Assembly: GCF_023156535.1 (NCBI RefSeq)
Contig: NZ_JALNMH010000015.1
Location: 1 to 64,000, forward strand
DNA from: Pseudomarimonas salicorniae
GTDB lineage: Bacteria; Pseudomonadota; Gammaproteobacteria; Xanthomonadales; Xanthomonadaceae
Length of the DNA: 64,000 nt
Direction: 5' to 3'
A model generated the notes under the pieces. It was not told where the DNA came from and made no database searches. It worked only from the letters and a program-made list of their open reading frames with translations. This document shows, piece after piece, positions 50,958 through 59,252 of the stretch. The translations under genes were made by a program, and so were the position numbers. Positions within the stretch are counted from its first letter, which is position 1. Each line of letters opens with the position of its first letter.

Positions 50958-51476
50958 TCATGGATTCAGGTACTCGCGCAGGAGCACGCGCGCTCGATGC
51001 AGCCGCGCCTTGGCAGCCTCGCGACTGAGGTCGAGGACCTCGCAGATCTCGTCGATGGTCAGCTCCTGCGCATCACGCAGCAGGACGACGTCACGATAGT
51101 GCTGGGGCAGGGATTCGATGGCCCGGACCAGGTCGTGGCGCAGCGCGTCGACCGGCTGCACCACCGGCTGTTCCAGCTCGCGCTCGGGTGCGTAGTCGAA
51201 GACGTGGGTTCGCCAGAATCGCTTCATGCGGTCGCACTCCCGCTTGACGATCCGGAACAGCCAGCCATTTAGCGCGACGGCCGCACGCAGGCGGCGAATG
51301 CTTCGGCTGGCGATCAGCAGGGTTTCCTGCACGGCGTCTTCGACGTCGTGGACGACGCAGTGCCGCTCGGCATAGCGGATGACCTGCCGGCGTCTTGCGC
51401 CAAGCAGACGGGCCAGGGCCTGGGCGTCACCCAGGCGTGCCGCTTCGATGTCATCGCTGGTGAGCTCGGCCTGCAC
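50958..51476 (-). CDS. ECF-type sigma factor
   Basis: RNA polymerase sigma factor of 172 residues from a GTG at 51476 with a strong GGAGGG six bases upstream. An ATG 14 codons earlier lacks such a site. Region 2 (about 25-80; DVEDAVQETLLIASRSIRRL, then NGWLFRIVKRECDR) and region 4 (about 115-170; LPQHYRDVVLLRDAQELTID, EICEVLDLSREAAKARLHRA) are complete. The region 1/3 linker is short. It is 106 bp upstream of the HvfA gene on the same strand and probably controls the operon. No anti-sigma gene is adjacent. Confidence 0.9.
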   Translation of the reverse strand: MQAELTSDDIEAARLGDAQALARLLGARRRQVIRYAERHCVVHDVEDAVQETLLIASRSIRRLRAAVALNGWLFRIVKRECDRMKRFWRTHVFDYAPERELEQPVVQPVDALRHDLVRAIESLPQHYRDVVLLRDAQELTIDEICEVLDLSREAAKARLHRARVLLREYLNP

Positions 51477-51644
51477 CGGGCGCCCTCCGCAGATCGTGGG
51501 CCAAGGATAGCGCGTCAAAGCGTGGCGGCCATCACAATCGAGGCCGGACGCGGCGACGCGCGCGTTTCACAGGACAAGTGGCGGGCAGGGCGGAAATCGA
51601 TGCGCGCAGCGGACGGGCGCATTCATGGTTCGTTCATGAAAAAA

Positions 51645-51667
51645 CGGCGCCCGGAGTCCGGGCGCCG
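51645..51667 (-). terminator. rho-independent terminator of the porin gene
   Basis: Arms cggcgcccgga/tccgggcgccg with a 1-base centre, followed on the minus strand by six T residues (51639-51644). It lies 54 bases after the porin stop and separates the porin from the sigma-factor operon. Confidence 0.92.
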
Positions 51668-51721
51668 CTGAGTCTTCTGCGATGAACGAGAGCGTCTTCG
51701 AAGGCGATCCCCGGCGCTGGC

Positions 51722-52798
51722 TCAGAAGCCCACGGCCACGCGGAAGGTCCACAGCTCGGCGTCGGCGCCATCGCTGTCGCGCTCATTCATATGCCGGTCC
51801 AGCATGAAGCGCAGGTGCTTGCCGTATTGCACGTTGGTGCCGACCGAGAAACCGTCGTGACCATTCTCGCCACCGGCCACCCGCGGCAGACGCGCATCGC
51901 TGTAACGCAGTGCCAGTTCGATCTGGCCCAGCCCCTCGGTGGCCTTCGGGCCGACGAACAGGCCGGAGGACGAATCATAGGCGCGCGGCGCGCCGTGTAC
52001 GGTCCACGAGGCCTGCAGCGTGGTGCCCTGCACACTGCGCGAGCTCTCACCATCGAAGTCACCGTGCGACCAGTCGCCGAAGACCGCGACGTTCCCACGC
52101 TGCCAACCGAACTCGAGGCCAGTGCGGCGGAAATCGTCGACGTTGCGGAAGCTGCCCCCGTCCACCCAGTTCGGCCCAAAGCTGCCGATCTCCGGGCGCA
52201 GGCGGAAACGCAGCGAGTTGTTCTGCGGTGACTCCTGAGTGCCGGCGAGGCCGAAATGGAAGATTCCGCTCTCCGCGTTGCCACGCCATCCCCAGGCCCG
52301 GGCTGCTACGCCGAGGTCGGGGCCGGAGTTCTGCAGGTTCTGGCCGAACACCGCCGCCTGCATGCCCCAGGAGTCACCGCCGCGGGCGTACTGCACACCG
52401 AGACGGCGACTGGGAGCCAGCAGTGAGCCCGCGCTGCTTTCGGTGAACAGAAGCTGCGAGCTGGATGCCAGCACCTCAGGCCCGAACGGGATCTTGAACT
52501 GACCAACGGTCAGCTTTGCACCGCCTGCGGGGAAGCGCAGGTAGACGTCGGTCCAGGCGTCCGAATTGAAGTCGTACTCGACCTTCATCTCGTACTTCTC
52601 CGCCAGGGTCGTGGAGAAGCCAAACTCGCGGCGACGCCAGCTGTCTACGTCGTCGATCGGGGCCGGGGCGGAGTCGACGAAGACCGTGTCGAACTGGAAG
52701 TTGCCCTTGATCTTGACCGGGCCGAGTTCGAGAGCTTCGGCGCCCGACGGGAGTCCGAGGGCCAGCAGGGTGGCCGCGCTGAGGGCACGAAGTTTCAT
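51722..52798 (-). CDS. porin of the OprO/OprP (phosphate-selective) type
   Basis: 358 residues with a signal peptide (MKLRALSAATLLALGLPSGA). The mature part has the alternating-strand pattern of a 16-strand barrel with family segments: GNFQFDTVFVDSAP, EYDFNSDAWTDVYLRF, FKIPFGPEVL and a terminal FRVAVGF ending in Phe. Whether it prefers phosphate, polyphosphate or other anions cannot be told, since the Arg ladder is not traceable here. The upstream region to 52910 has no gene. Single transcript with its own terminator. Confidence 0.85.
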   Translation of the reverse strand: MKLRALSAATLLALGLPSGAEALELGPVKIKGNFQFDTVFVDSAPAPIDDVDSWRRREFGFSTTLAEKYEMKVEYDFNSDAWTDVYLRFPAGGAKLTVGQFKIPFGPEVLASSSQLLFTESSAGSLLAPSRRLGVQYARGGDSWGMQAAVFGQNLQNSGPDLGVAARAWGWRGNAESGIFHFGLAGTQESPQNNSLRFRLRPEIGSFGPNWVDGGSFRNVDDFRRTGLEFGWQRGNVAVFGDWSHGDFDGESSRSVQGTTLQASWTVHGAPRAYDSSSGLFVGPKATEGLGQIELALRYSDARLPRVAGGENGHDGFSVGTNVQYGKHLRFMLDRHMNERDSDGADAELWTFRVAVGF

Positions 52799-52910
52799 GC
52801 AGAAGTCCGTTGGATGAAAGTCAGGTGTCCAAGATATTGCGCAATTGTTACAGCGAAATTACGACGTGCCCTCGGGAGAAACCCGCGTGTCGGATAGTCC
52901 GCGGTTTCAG

Positions 52911-53573
52911 TCACTTGGGCTCGTCGCGCCCTGGCTCAGCTGTCACCGTCTTGCCACGGAAGCGGCACAGGTCGCGCACCACGCACTGCGGGCAGTCCGG
53001 CTTGCGTGCCTTGCAGACGTAGCGTCCGTGCAGGATCAGCCAGTGATGGGCGTCGAGCAGGAACTCGGCGGGCACGCGCTTGAGCAGGGCCTTCTCCACG
53101 GCCAGCGGCGTCTTGCCGGGGGCAAGGCCGGTGCGGTTGCCGACCCGGAAGATATGGGTGTCCACCGCCATGGTCGGCTGGCCGAATGCGGTGTTCAGCA
53201 CCACATTGGCGGTCTTGCGGCCGACCCCGGGCAGGGCTTCCAGGGACTCGCGGTCCCGAGGCACCTCGCCGCCGTGTTTCTCGAGCAGGATCCGGCAGGT
53301 GGCGATGACGTTCTTCGCCTTGCTGTTGAACAGGCCGATGCTGCTGATCAGTTCGCGCAGGCGATCCTCGCCGAGGTCGAGGATCGCCTGCGGCGTGTTG
53401 GCCAGCGGAAACAGCCGGCGGGTGACCTTGTTCACCGAAACATCGGTGGCCTGGGCGGACAGCGCGACCGCGACCAGCAGCTCGAAGGGGGTGGAGAACT
53501 CAAGTTCGGTGGTCGGATGCGGATTCAGCTCGCGCAGCCGCGAGAAGAATTCATGGCGCTGCTGGGCGTTCAA
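52911..53573 (-). CDS. nth: endonuclease III
   Basis: DNA glycosylase/AP lyase for oxidised pyrimidines. I propose a TTG start at 53573 (LNAQQRHEFF), which has GAGGA about 9 bases upstream and gives 220 residues, near E. coli Nth (211). A longer ATG start at 53627 would add an unusual leader inside rnfE. Core motifs: LSAQATDVSVNKVT, the HhH LPGVGRKTANVV with catalytic Lys, VDTHIFRV with Asp, and the [4Fe-4S] set C-x6-C-x2-C-x5-C (CKARKPDC ... RDLC). It follows rnfE with a 23-bp overlap, as in E. coli (rsxE-nth). Confidence 0.93.
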   Translation of the reverse strand: MNAQQRHEFFSRLRELNPHPTTELEFSTPFELLVAVALSAQATDVSVNKVTRRLFPLANTPQAILDLGEDRLRELISSIGLFNSKAKNVIATCRILLEKHGGEVPRDRESLEALPGVGRKTANVVLNTAFGQPTMAVDTHIFRVGNRTGLAPGKTPLAVEKALLKRVPAEFLLDAHHWLILHGRYVCKARKPDCPQCVVRDLCRFRGKTVTAEPGRDEPK

Positions 53574-54243
53574 GTCGGGGGTCCTCGGTGGATGGGCTGG
53601 CTTGTCGCGGCGCGGCGCGCAGGTCACGCCACTGCTTCAGGGCGACCAGCAGTGCGAGCGACAGGAAGGCGCCGGTCGGCAGCGAGGCCAGCAGCAGGCC
53701 GCCTCCGGAGCCGATGCGGAGCTCGATGAAGGGAAGGTGCAGCAGGCGGCCGGCCCCGGCGAACAGGCTGCCCTGCCCGAGCAGCTCTCGCAGCATCCCA
53801 AGGGCGAGCAGCACGGCGAGAAAACCCAGGCCCATGAACAGCCCGTCGAGGGCAGCGCTGGCCACCGGCTGCCGCGAGGAGAAGGCCTCGGCCCGACCAA
53901 GCAGGGCGCAGTTGGTGACGATCAGCGGCAGGAACAGGCCGAGCACCTCGTGCAGGGCGGGCAGGAAGGCGTGGATCAGCAGCTCGATGGCGGTGACGAT
54001 CGAGGCGATCAGCAGCAGGAAGCCGGGCAGCCGGATCGGCCGCGACAGCAGGTGGCGCAGGGCCGATACGCCGAGCGCCGTGGCGGTCAGCGCGATCAGC
54101 GTGGCCAGGCCAAGGGCCAGCGCGTTGACTGCGTTGTGGCTGACCGCCAGCAGCGGACACAGGCCGAGCAGCTGGACCAGCCCGACGTTGTTGCGCCACA
54201 GGCCCTGCTCAGCGATCTGCGCGGGGGAGGGGCTCGGGTCCAT
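53551..54243 (-). CDS. rnfE: Rnf complex subunit RnfE
   Basis: 230-residue inner-membrane protein with about six TM helices, start ATG 54243 (MDPSPSPAQIAEQGLWRNNV). Family segments GLVQLLGLCPLLAVSH and LIVTNCALLGRAEAF (the conserved Cys that carries iron-sulphur/iron with RnfA) are present, with an extended disordered C-terminus. With RnfA it forms the core of the Na+/H+-linked ferredoxin:NAD oxidoreductase (or Rsx, which reduces SoxR). The 5' end overlaps rnfG by 35 bp. Confidence 0.9.
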   Translation of the reverse strand: MDPSPSPAQIAEQGLWRNNVGLVQLLGLCPLLAVSHNAVNALALGLATLIALTATALGVSALRHLLSRPIRLPGFLLLIASIVTAIELLIHAFLPALHEVLGLFLPLIVTNCALLGRAEAFSSRQPVASAALDGLFMGLGFLAVLLALGMLRELLGQGSLFAGAGRLLHLPFIELRIGSGGGLLLASLPTGAFLSLALLVALKQWRDLRAAPRQASPSTEDPRLERPAAP

Positions 54244-54886
54244 CGGTGAACTCCAGTGTGGTACCGGCGGCAGCGGCGCGCAGCGCGGGTCCGTGGGCCT
54301 TGGCGAACTGCAGGACGACGCGTACGGCATCGACGACGGCGCGTGGGCTGACGGTAGCACCGGCGAGGTAGGGAAACCGACCCCCGTCGGCCTCGACGCG
54401 CCACTGAGCGGGCGGCGGATTACGGAGGCTGCGCCCGCGCAGCGACTCCGGCCAGTCACTGCGCCGGGCATCGACGTAGTCGCCCAGACCCGGGGTCTCG
54501 CGGTGCTCGAGCAGGCGAACGCCCTGGACGCGGCCGGCGCCATCGATCCCGACCAGCATCCGGATCGGACCGCCGTAGCCGGCTGCGGCAACCGCCTCGA
54601 TCACGAATCCCGAGGGCCTTCCCTGCAGCTCCGCGCGGTGCACGGTCAGCGGCTGTTCGCTTCCCAGCCAGCGCGGCGCGCGGACGGCAATGCGGTCCGA
54701 CTCGATCGCGTTGTCGAACTGGTCAGCGGGCAGGGCGAGGCTCAGTGCCTGGCGCTCGCGCTCCCGCTGCGCCGCCTCGATCGCCGGCGCGGTCAGCCGG
54801 TGCAGGCCCTCCAGCAGGGCAACCGCGGCCAGACCTACGAGGGCAAGACGCAGGGCCAGCATGATCGCCTCGCGGCGCGGCTTCAC
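54209..54886 (-). CDS. rnfG: Rnf complex subunit RnfG (FMN-binding)
   Basis: 225 residues from a GTG (54886) overlapping the rnfD stop (GTGA). One N-terminal TM helix (about 10-30) and a periplasmic domain with covalently bound FMN: the flavinylation site is the Thr of GATVSPRAVVDAV (the D/S-G-A-T-x-S motif), in the C-terminal third. ETPGLGDYVD is the other typical segment. It needs ApbE for flavin attachment, which is not in the window. Overlaps rnfE by 35 bp. Confidence 0.9.
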   Translation of the reverse strand: MKPRREAIMLALRLALVGLAAVALLEGLHRLTAPAIEAAQRERERQALSLALPADQFDNAIESDRIAVRAPRWLGSEQPLTVHRAELQGRPSGFVIEAVAAAGYGGPIRMLVGIDGAGRVQGVRLLEHRETPGLGDYVDARRSDWPESLRGRSLRNPPPAQWRVEADGGRFPYLAGATVSPRAVVDAVRVVLQFAKAHGPALRAAAAGTTLEFTDGPEPLPRADR

Positions 54887-55893
54887 TTCGATTCTCCGTG
54901 AATCCTCGGCCGACTGTGCAGCTCGATCCAGGGCGCCGCCGCGTTCATCAGCAGCACGGCGAAGACGATGCCGTCCGGGTACTGGCCGAACTCGCGGATC
55001 AGCAGGGTGAGCAGGGCGACGCCGATCCCGAACAGCCACTGGCCACGCGGTGTGCTGCAGCCCGACACCGGGTCGGTGATGATGAAGAACGCCGCCATGA
55101 CCGCTGCGCCCTGAACGAGATGTTCCATCGGGGAGAGGTGCAGGTCCGGATCCAACAGCCAGGCCGGGGCGGCCAGCGCCAGCAGGCCGAGCAGCAGCGC
55201 GGCCGGCTGGCGCCAGTGGATCAGGCGCTGCCAGAGCAGCAGGGCGCCGCCGGCGGCGAAGGCCAGCGCCAGGGGCAGGGCAGGGTGGGCCGCCCCGCCG
55301 CGGAAGGCTTCGCCGGCGCGCAGCTCGCTGATCGACAGGCCTTCGCCCAGCGCGTTGCGTGCCTGGTCGAGTGGGGTGGGGCGGGCGATCGCGTCAAGCG
55401 GGGCGGACAGACCGAATACCTGCTGCACGGTGGCTCCAAGATCCAGCGTGCCCGGCACCGGCCAGCGGGCCATCTCGGCGGGAAAGCAGACCAGGGCCGC
55501 GGCGTAGCCGACCATGGCCGGGTTGAAGGTATTGCCGCCGAGGCCGCCATAGGCGTGCTTGGCGATGCCGATGGCGAACAGCATGCCGAAGGCCGCGATC
55601 CACCAGGGCGCGTCGGGCGGCAGGCAGAAGGCGAACAGGACGCCGGTCAGCGGCGCGCTGAGGTCGGTCAGAAAAGGCTGCACGGGGAGCCCGCGCAGGC
55701 GCAGCGCGGTGGCCTCGATCAGCAGGGCGAAGCCCGCGGCAAGGCCAATCTGCAGCCAGATCCCCCAGCCGAACCAGAGATGATGGATGAGCGCGGCCGG
55801 AAGCAGGGCCAGCAGGACCCAGCCCATCACCTGGCGCACGCCGCGCGGCGGCGCCATCGACGGCGTCGGATCGGGCGGAAAGCGGCGGGTCAC
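54883..55893 (-). CDS. rnfD: Rnf complex subunit RnfD
   Basis: 336-residue inner-membrane protein with about eight TM helices, paralogous to NqrB, from a GTG (55893) that overlaps the rnfC stop. Conserved: KHAYGGLGGNTFNPAMVGYA, FFIITDPVSGCSTPRGQW and GQYPDGIVFAVLLMN. The flavinylation Thr region (T in SATTxxx of others) is NTFNP/TDPVS-like and not certain here. Overlapping GTGA junctions on both sides show tight translational coupling across the operon. Confidence 0.9.
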   Translation of the reverse strand: MTRRFPPDPTPSMAPPRGVRQVMGWVLLALLPAALIHHLWFGWGIWLQIGLAAGFALLIEATALRLRGLPVQPFLTDLSAPLTGVLFAFCLPPDAPWWIAAFGMLFAIGIAKHAYGGLGGNTFNPAMVGYAAALVCFPAEMARWPVPGTLDLGATVQQVFGLSAPLDAIARPTPLDQARNALGEGLSISELRAGEAFRGGAAHPALPLALAFAAGGALLLWQRLIHWRQPAALLLGLLALAAPAWLLDPDLHLSPMEHLVQGAAVMAAFFIITDPVSGCSTPRGQWLFGIGVALLTLLIREFGQYPDGIVFAVLLMNAAAPWIELHSRPRIHGESK

Positions 55894-57347
55894 GGTGGCC
55901 CCTTGCCGCGGGCCCGGGCGCGCTCCAGCGCCGCGCGCACGGCGTCCCTGGCCAGCAGGCGGCGCTGCTGCTCGGCCTCCTGCTCGGCGCGCTCGGCGGC
56001 CTCGCGCTCAAGCCGGGCCTGGCGCTGCTCGAAGCGCTCGCGCGCGGCATCGGCCGCGGCGCGCTCCAGCGCCTCGCCGCGCAGGCGCAGTTTGTGCTCG
56101 CGAAAGCCGGCGGTCAGGGCGATATGGCTGGGGCAGACGAGATCGCAGGCCGCGCACTCGATGCAGTCGAACAGGCCGTGGTCGCTGAGCCGCGAGTCCT
56201 GTCCGGCCAGGCCGAACTGCCAGAGCAGCTGTGGCTGCAGCCGCGCCGGGCAGACCGTGGCGCAGGCGCCGCAGCGGATGCAGGGCATCGACGTGCGGGT
56301 CTCCGGGATCTCGGCGGTCGACAGCACCACGATGGCGTTGTCGCCCTTGCGCAGGCCGTGATCGTCGTCGGCCAGGGCGCGGCCGGTCAGCGGTCCGCCG
56401 AGGATCAGCCGCGCCGCATCCTCGCGATAGCCGCCGGCCGCGCCGATCAGCTCGGCGACCGGTGTACCGATCAGGGCCTCCACCACCACCGGTTCCACCA
56501 CCCCTCCGCCGGCAACGCTGACCAGGCGGCGGGTCAGCGGGCGGCCCTCGGCCACCGCCCGCCATACCGCCTCGGCGGTGCCTACGTTGAATACGCCGAT
56601 CCCGATGTCGCGGGGCAGGCCGCCACGCGGGACCTCGATACCGAGCACCGCCTCGATCAGCTGGCGCTCGCCGCCCTGCGGGTAGCGCGCGGGCAGCACG
56701 TCCAGTTCGAAGGCCGGGGCGTCGGCCTTGGCCGCGAGCAGGGCCTCGCGGGCGGCGGGCATGTCTTCCTCGATGGCGATGCGCAGGCTGCCGGCGCCGC
56801 AGGCACGGCGCAGCAGCTCACCGCCGCGGATCACCGCCTCCGCACGCTCCTGCAGCAGGCGGTTGTCGCAGGCGATCAGCGGCTCGCACTCGGCGCCGTT
56901 GAGGATCACGGCCTCGCGGGCGATGGCCAGCTTGTCGGCGGTCGGGAAGGCGGCGCCGCCGAGCCCGACGACGCCGGCGGCGGCGATCCTCGCCCGAATC
57001 GCGTCGGCGGCGGCCGTGTCAGGGTCGAGCAGCGGCAGCCGGATCGCGTCCCCGTCTTCGGCCGTCGGCCGCAGGCAGAGCAGGCCATCGCCGGATTCGT
57101 CGATGCTGAGCACCTCGGCGTGGCAGGGGGCGTGCAGGTCTGCGCCAAACGGCCCCACGGCCCGGGCCAGCAGCTGGCCTTCCCGGACGCTCTGGCCCGC
57201 CGCGACCAAGGGCAGGGCGGCTTCGCCCGGGTGCTGGCGAAGCGCAACGCGCAAGACGGCGGGTGGGGGGCAGCGACGGATCGGCCGAGCAGCGGCCTCC
57301 TTGCGTCCCGGCAGCTTCAGTCCGCCGTGAAAGCCGCCCGCGCTCAT
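55890..57347 (-). CDS. rnfC: Rnf complex subunit RnfC
   Basis: Peripheral subunit of 485 residues that binds FMN/NADH and two [4Fe-4S] clusters. The start is ATG 57347 (MSAGGFHGGLKLPGRKEAAA); a longer frame reaches into the enoyl-CoA hydratase gene and is dropped. N-terminal part of NuoF-like type (GLGGAAFPTADKL; NGAECEPLIACDN), and cluster motifs CIRCGACATVCP and CIECAACDLVCP near 380 and 415, each C-x2-C-x2-C-x3-C-P. The C-terminal tail is an Ala/Glu/Arg-rich helix, as in enterobacterial RnfC, although shorter. Confidence 0.92.
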   Translation of the reverse strand: MSAGGFHGGLKLPGRKEAAARPIRRCPPPAVLRVALRQHPGEAALPLVAAGQSVREGQLLARAVGPFGADLHAPCHAEVLSIDESGDGLLCLRPTAEDGDAIRLPLLDPDTAAADAIRARIAAAGVVGLGGAAFPTADKLAIAREAVILNGAECEPLIACDNRLLQERAEAVIRGGELLRRACGAGSLRIAIEEDMPAAREALLAAKADAPAFELDVLPARYPQGGERQLIEAVLGIEVPRGGLPRDIGIGVFNVGTAEAVWRAVAEGRPLTRRLVSVAGGGVVEPVVVEALIGTPVAELIGAAGGYREDAARLILGGPLTGRALADDDHGLRKGDNAIVVLSTAEIPETRTSMPCIRCGACATVCPARLQPQLLWQFGLAGQDSRLSDHGLFDCIECAACDLVCPSHIALTAGFREHKLRLRGEALERAAADAARERFEQRQARLEREAAERAEQEAEQQRRLLARDAVRAALERARARGKGPP

Positions 57348-57372
57348 CCGCGTCCGCTCGCGGGCGCCTGCC

Positions 57373-58155
57373 TCAACGGCCCTGGAACTGCGGCTTGCGG
57401 CGCTCGAGGAAGGCGCTGGTGCCCTCGCGCATGTCCTCGGTCGAGAAAGCCACGGCGAAGGCTTGGGTCTCGAACTCGAGGCCGAGCGGCAGGGCGGCTT
57501 CGCCACCGGCGATCACCGAATCGAGCACGCCACGCAGGGCCTGGGGGGCGAGTCCGGCGAGATGCTCGGCGAGCTTCATGCACTCGGCTTCCAGCTCCTC
57601 GGCGGCGACCAGCCGGCTGACGATGCCAAGCTGATAGGCCCGCTCGGCGCTGATCTGCTCGCCGGTCAGGCACAGTTCGAGGGTGGCGCTGCGCCCGGCC
57701 AGGCGGAGCAGGCGCTGGGTGCCGCCGAAGCCGGGAATCAGGCCGAGGTTCACTTCGGGCTGGCCGAAGCGGGCCTTCTCGCTGGCGATGCGCAGGTGGC
57801 AGCCCATCGCCAGCTCCATCCCGCCGCCAAGGCAGTAGCCGCCGATCTCGGCGATCACCGGCTTGCCCAGCGCCTCGATGCGGCTCATCAGTTGCTGGCC
57901 GAAGCGCGAGGTGTCGCGCGCCTCGACCGGCGTCTGGCTGGCCAGTTCGGAGATGTCGGCCCCGGCCACGAAGGCCTTGTTGCCGGCGCCGGCCAGCACC
58001 ACAACGCGCACGGACGGCTCGCCGGCCGCCTCGGCAAAGGCATGGTGCAGCTGGGCGATGGTCTCCCGGTTCAGGGCGTTGAGCTTGTCCGGACGGTTGA
58101 CGGTGATGCGCCGGACCGCACCGCGGTCTTCGATCAGCAGATTGGCAAGGCTCAT
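57373..58155 (-). CDS. enoyl-CoA hydratase/isomerase family protein
   Basis: Crotonase-fold enzyme of 260 residues. NRPDKLNALNRETI and AFVAGADISELASQ form the oxyanion pocket, and the two acidic catalytic residues appear in GGGMELAMGCHLRIAS (Glu) and VNLGLIPGFGGTQRL (Glu/Asp region). This is the pattern of an active hydratase (FadB-like small EchA). Probable role in fatty acid or amino acid breakdown. It sits just upstream of rnfC (25 bp), so the Rnf genes may be transcribed from its promoter. Confidence 0.92.
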   Translation of the reverse strand: MSLANLLIEDRGAVRRITVNRPDKLNALNRETIAQLHHAFAEAAGEPSVRVVVLAGAGNKAFVAGADISELASQTPVEARDTSRFGQQLMSRIEALGKPVIAEIGGYCLGGGMELAMGCHLRIASEKARFGQPEVNLGLIPGFGGTQRLLRLAGRSATLELCLTGEQISAERAYQLGIVSRLVAAEELEAECMKLAEHLAGLAPQALRGVLDSVIAGGEAALPLGLEFETQAFAVAFSTEDMREGTSAFLERRKPQFQGR

Positions 58156-58328
58156 CGAGGGCTCCTGAATGAAAGCGGCGATTGTAGCGGCTGCCCCGGG
58201 AACTCCGGAGAAGGTCCGGTGTCACATGGCCCACGCCGGAAGTGGTGCGGGGGGCGGCCAGCGGGTATGCTGTCGCGCCCTTTTCGCCGCTTCCGGCGAG
58301 GCGTGGGTACCATCCTCAGGAGAATCCA

Positions 58329-59009
58329 ATGATGTTGCGCTGGACGGTTGCGGTGCTCGCAGCCATGAGCATGAGCGTGGCTATCGCTCAGGACACTACG
58401 TCCGACAAGGGCAAGCTGAGCTACGCGATCGGTTACGAGATCGGCCGCGATTTCAACGACAAGCAGATGGACGTGGATATCGCCACGGTGATCCGGGCCA
58501 TCCAGGACGGTCACGCCAAGCGGAACCCGGCGGTGTCCGAGGCCGACATGCGCGGCGCGCTGGAGGCCATGCAGGCCAAGATGCTCGAGCAGGCCAAGAG
58601 CGAGTTCGAGCGCGTGTCGAACGAGAACAAGTCGAAGAGCGACGCCTTCCTGGCCCAGAACCGTGCCAAGTCCGGCGTGGTCGCCCTGCCGTCCGGCATC
58701 CAGTACCGGGTGATCGAGGAAGGCACCGGCGCGCGTCCGGCGCCGACCAGCGACGTGCAGATCCACTTCCGTGGCTCGCTGCACACCGGCCAGGAGTTCG
58801 CCAGCACCTACACCGGCAATCAGGCAGTGTCGATGAAGGTTTCGGAGAACCCGATCCCGGGCCTTCGCGAGGTGCTGCCGCTGATGAAGCAGGGTTCGCG
58901 CTGGGAGATCTTCCTGCCGGCCGACCAGGCCTACGGCAACAGCCCGCGTTCGCCGGTCGGCCCCAACCAGGCCGTGGTGTTCGACGTCAAGCTGATCGAA
59001 GTCAAGTAA
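58329..59009 (+). CDS. FKBP-type peptidyl-prolyl isomerase (FkpA/Mip type)
   Basis: Periplasmic foldase of 226 residues. ATG 58329 (followed by a second ATG) has AGGAG 6 bases upstream. Signal peptide (residues 1-21, to VAIAQ), helical dimerisation domain (about 25-115; KLSYAIGYEIGRDFNDKQMD), then an FKBP domain (about 118-226) with FRGSLHTGQEF, PGLREVLPLMKQGSRWEIFL and AYGNSPRSPVGPNQ. Typical of the FkpA/Mip family. A hairpin follows the stop. Confidence 0.92.
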   Translation: MMLRWTVAVLAAMSMSVAIAQDTTSDKGKLSYAIGYEIGRDFNDKQMDVDIATVIRAIQDGHAKRNPAVSEADMRGALEAMQAKMLEQAKSEFERVSNENKSKSDAFLAQNRAKSGVVALPSGIQYRVIEEGTGARPAPTSDVQIHFRGSLHTGQEFASTYTGNQAVSMKVSENPIPGLREVLPLMKQGSRWEIFLPADQAYGNSPRSPVGPNQAVVFDVKLIEVK

Positions 59010-59015
59010 GGTCGC

Positions 59016-59040
59016 TGCGGGGCGGCCTGGCCGCCCCGCA
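59016..59040 (+). terminator. hairpin after FKBP gene
   Basis: Arms tgcggggcgg and ccgccccgca with a 5-base loop begin 7 bases after the stop. There is no T-run and the next gene starts 12 bases later, so it may only weaken read-through into DUF1289. Confidence 0.5.
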
Positions 59041-59051
59041 CCGTCTGCACC

Positions 59052-59252
59052 GTGTTCAACTGGTCCGGTCCCGCCGCCAAGCCGCTGATGACGCCCTGCA
59101 TCGGCATCTGCCAGCTGGGCGATGACGGACTGTGCGAAGGCTGCTTCCGCAGCGGCGACGAGATTGCCGCCTGGGCCTCGCTGAGCGACGCAGAGCGCAC
59201 CCGCCTGATGGATGAGATCCTGCCCGGGCGCGAAGCATCCCGCGCCGGCTGA
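59052..59252 (+). CDS. DUF1289 small cysteine protein
   Basis: 66 residues from a GTG at 59052. The DUF1289 motif is C-x3-C-x8-C-x2-C: MTPCIGICQLGDDGLCEGCF, probably a zinc knuckle, followed by a helix containing EIAAWASLSDAER. Family is of unknown function and is often next to a Nudix or other small metabolic gene, as here; the Nudix start codon shares a base with its stop. Confidence 0.85.
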   Translation: MFNWSGPAAKPLMTPCIGICQLGDDGLCEGCFRSGDEIAAWASLSDAERTRLMDEILPGREASRAG

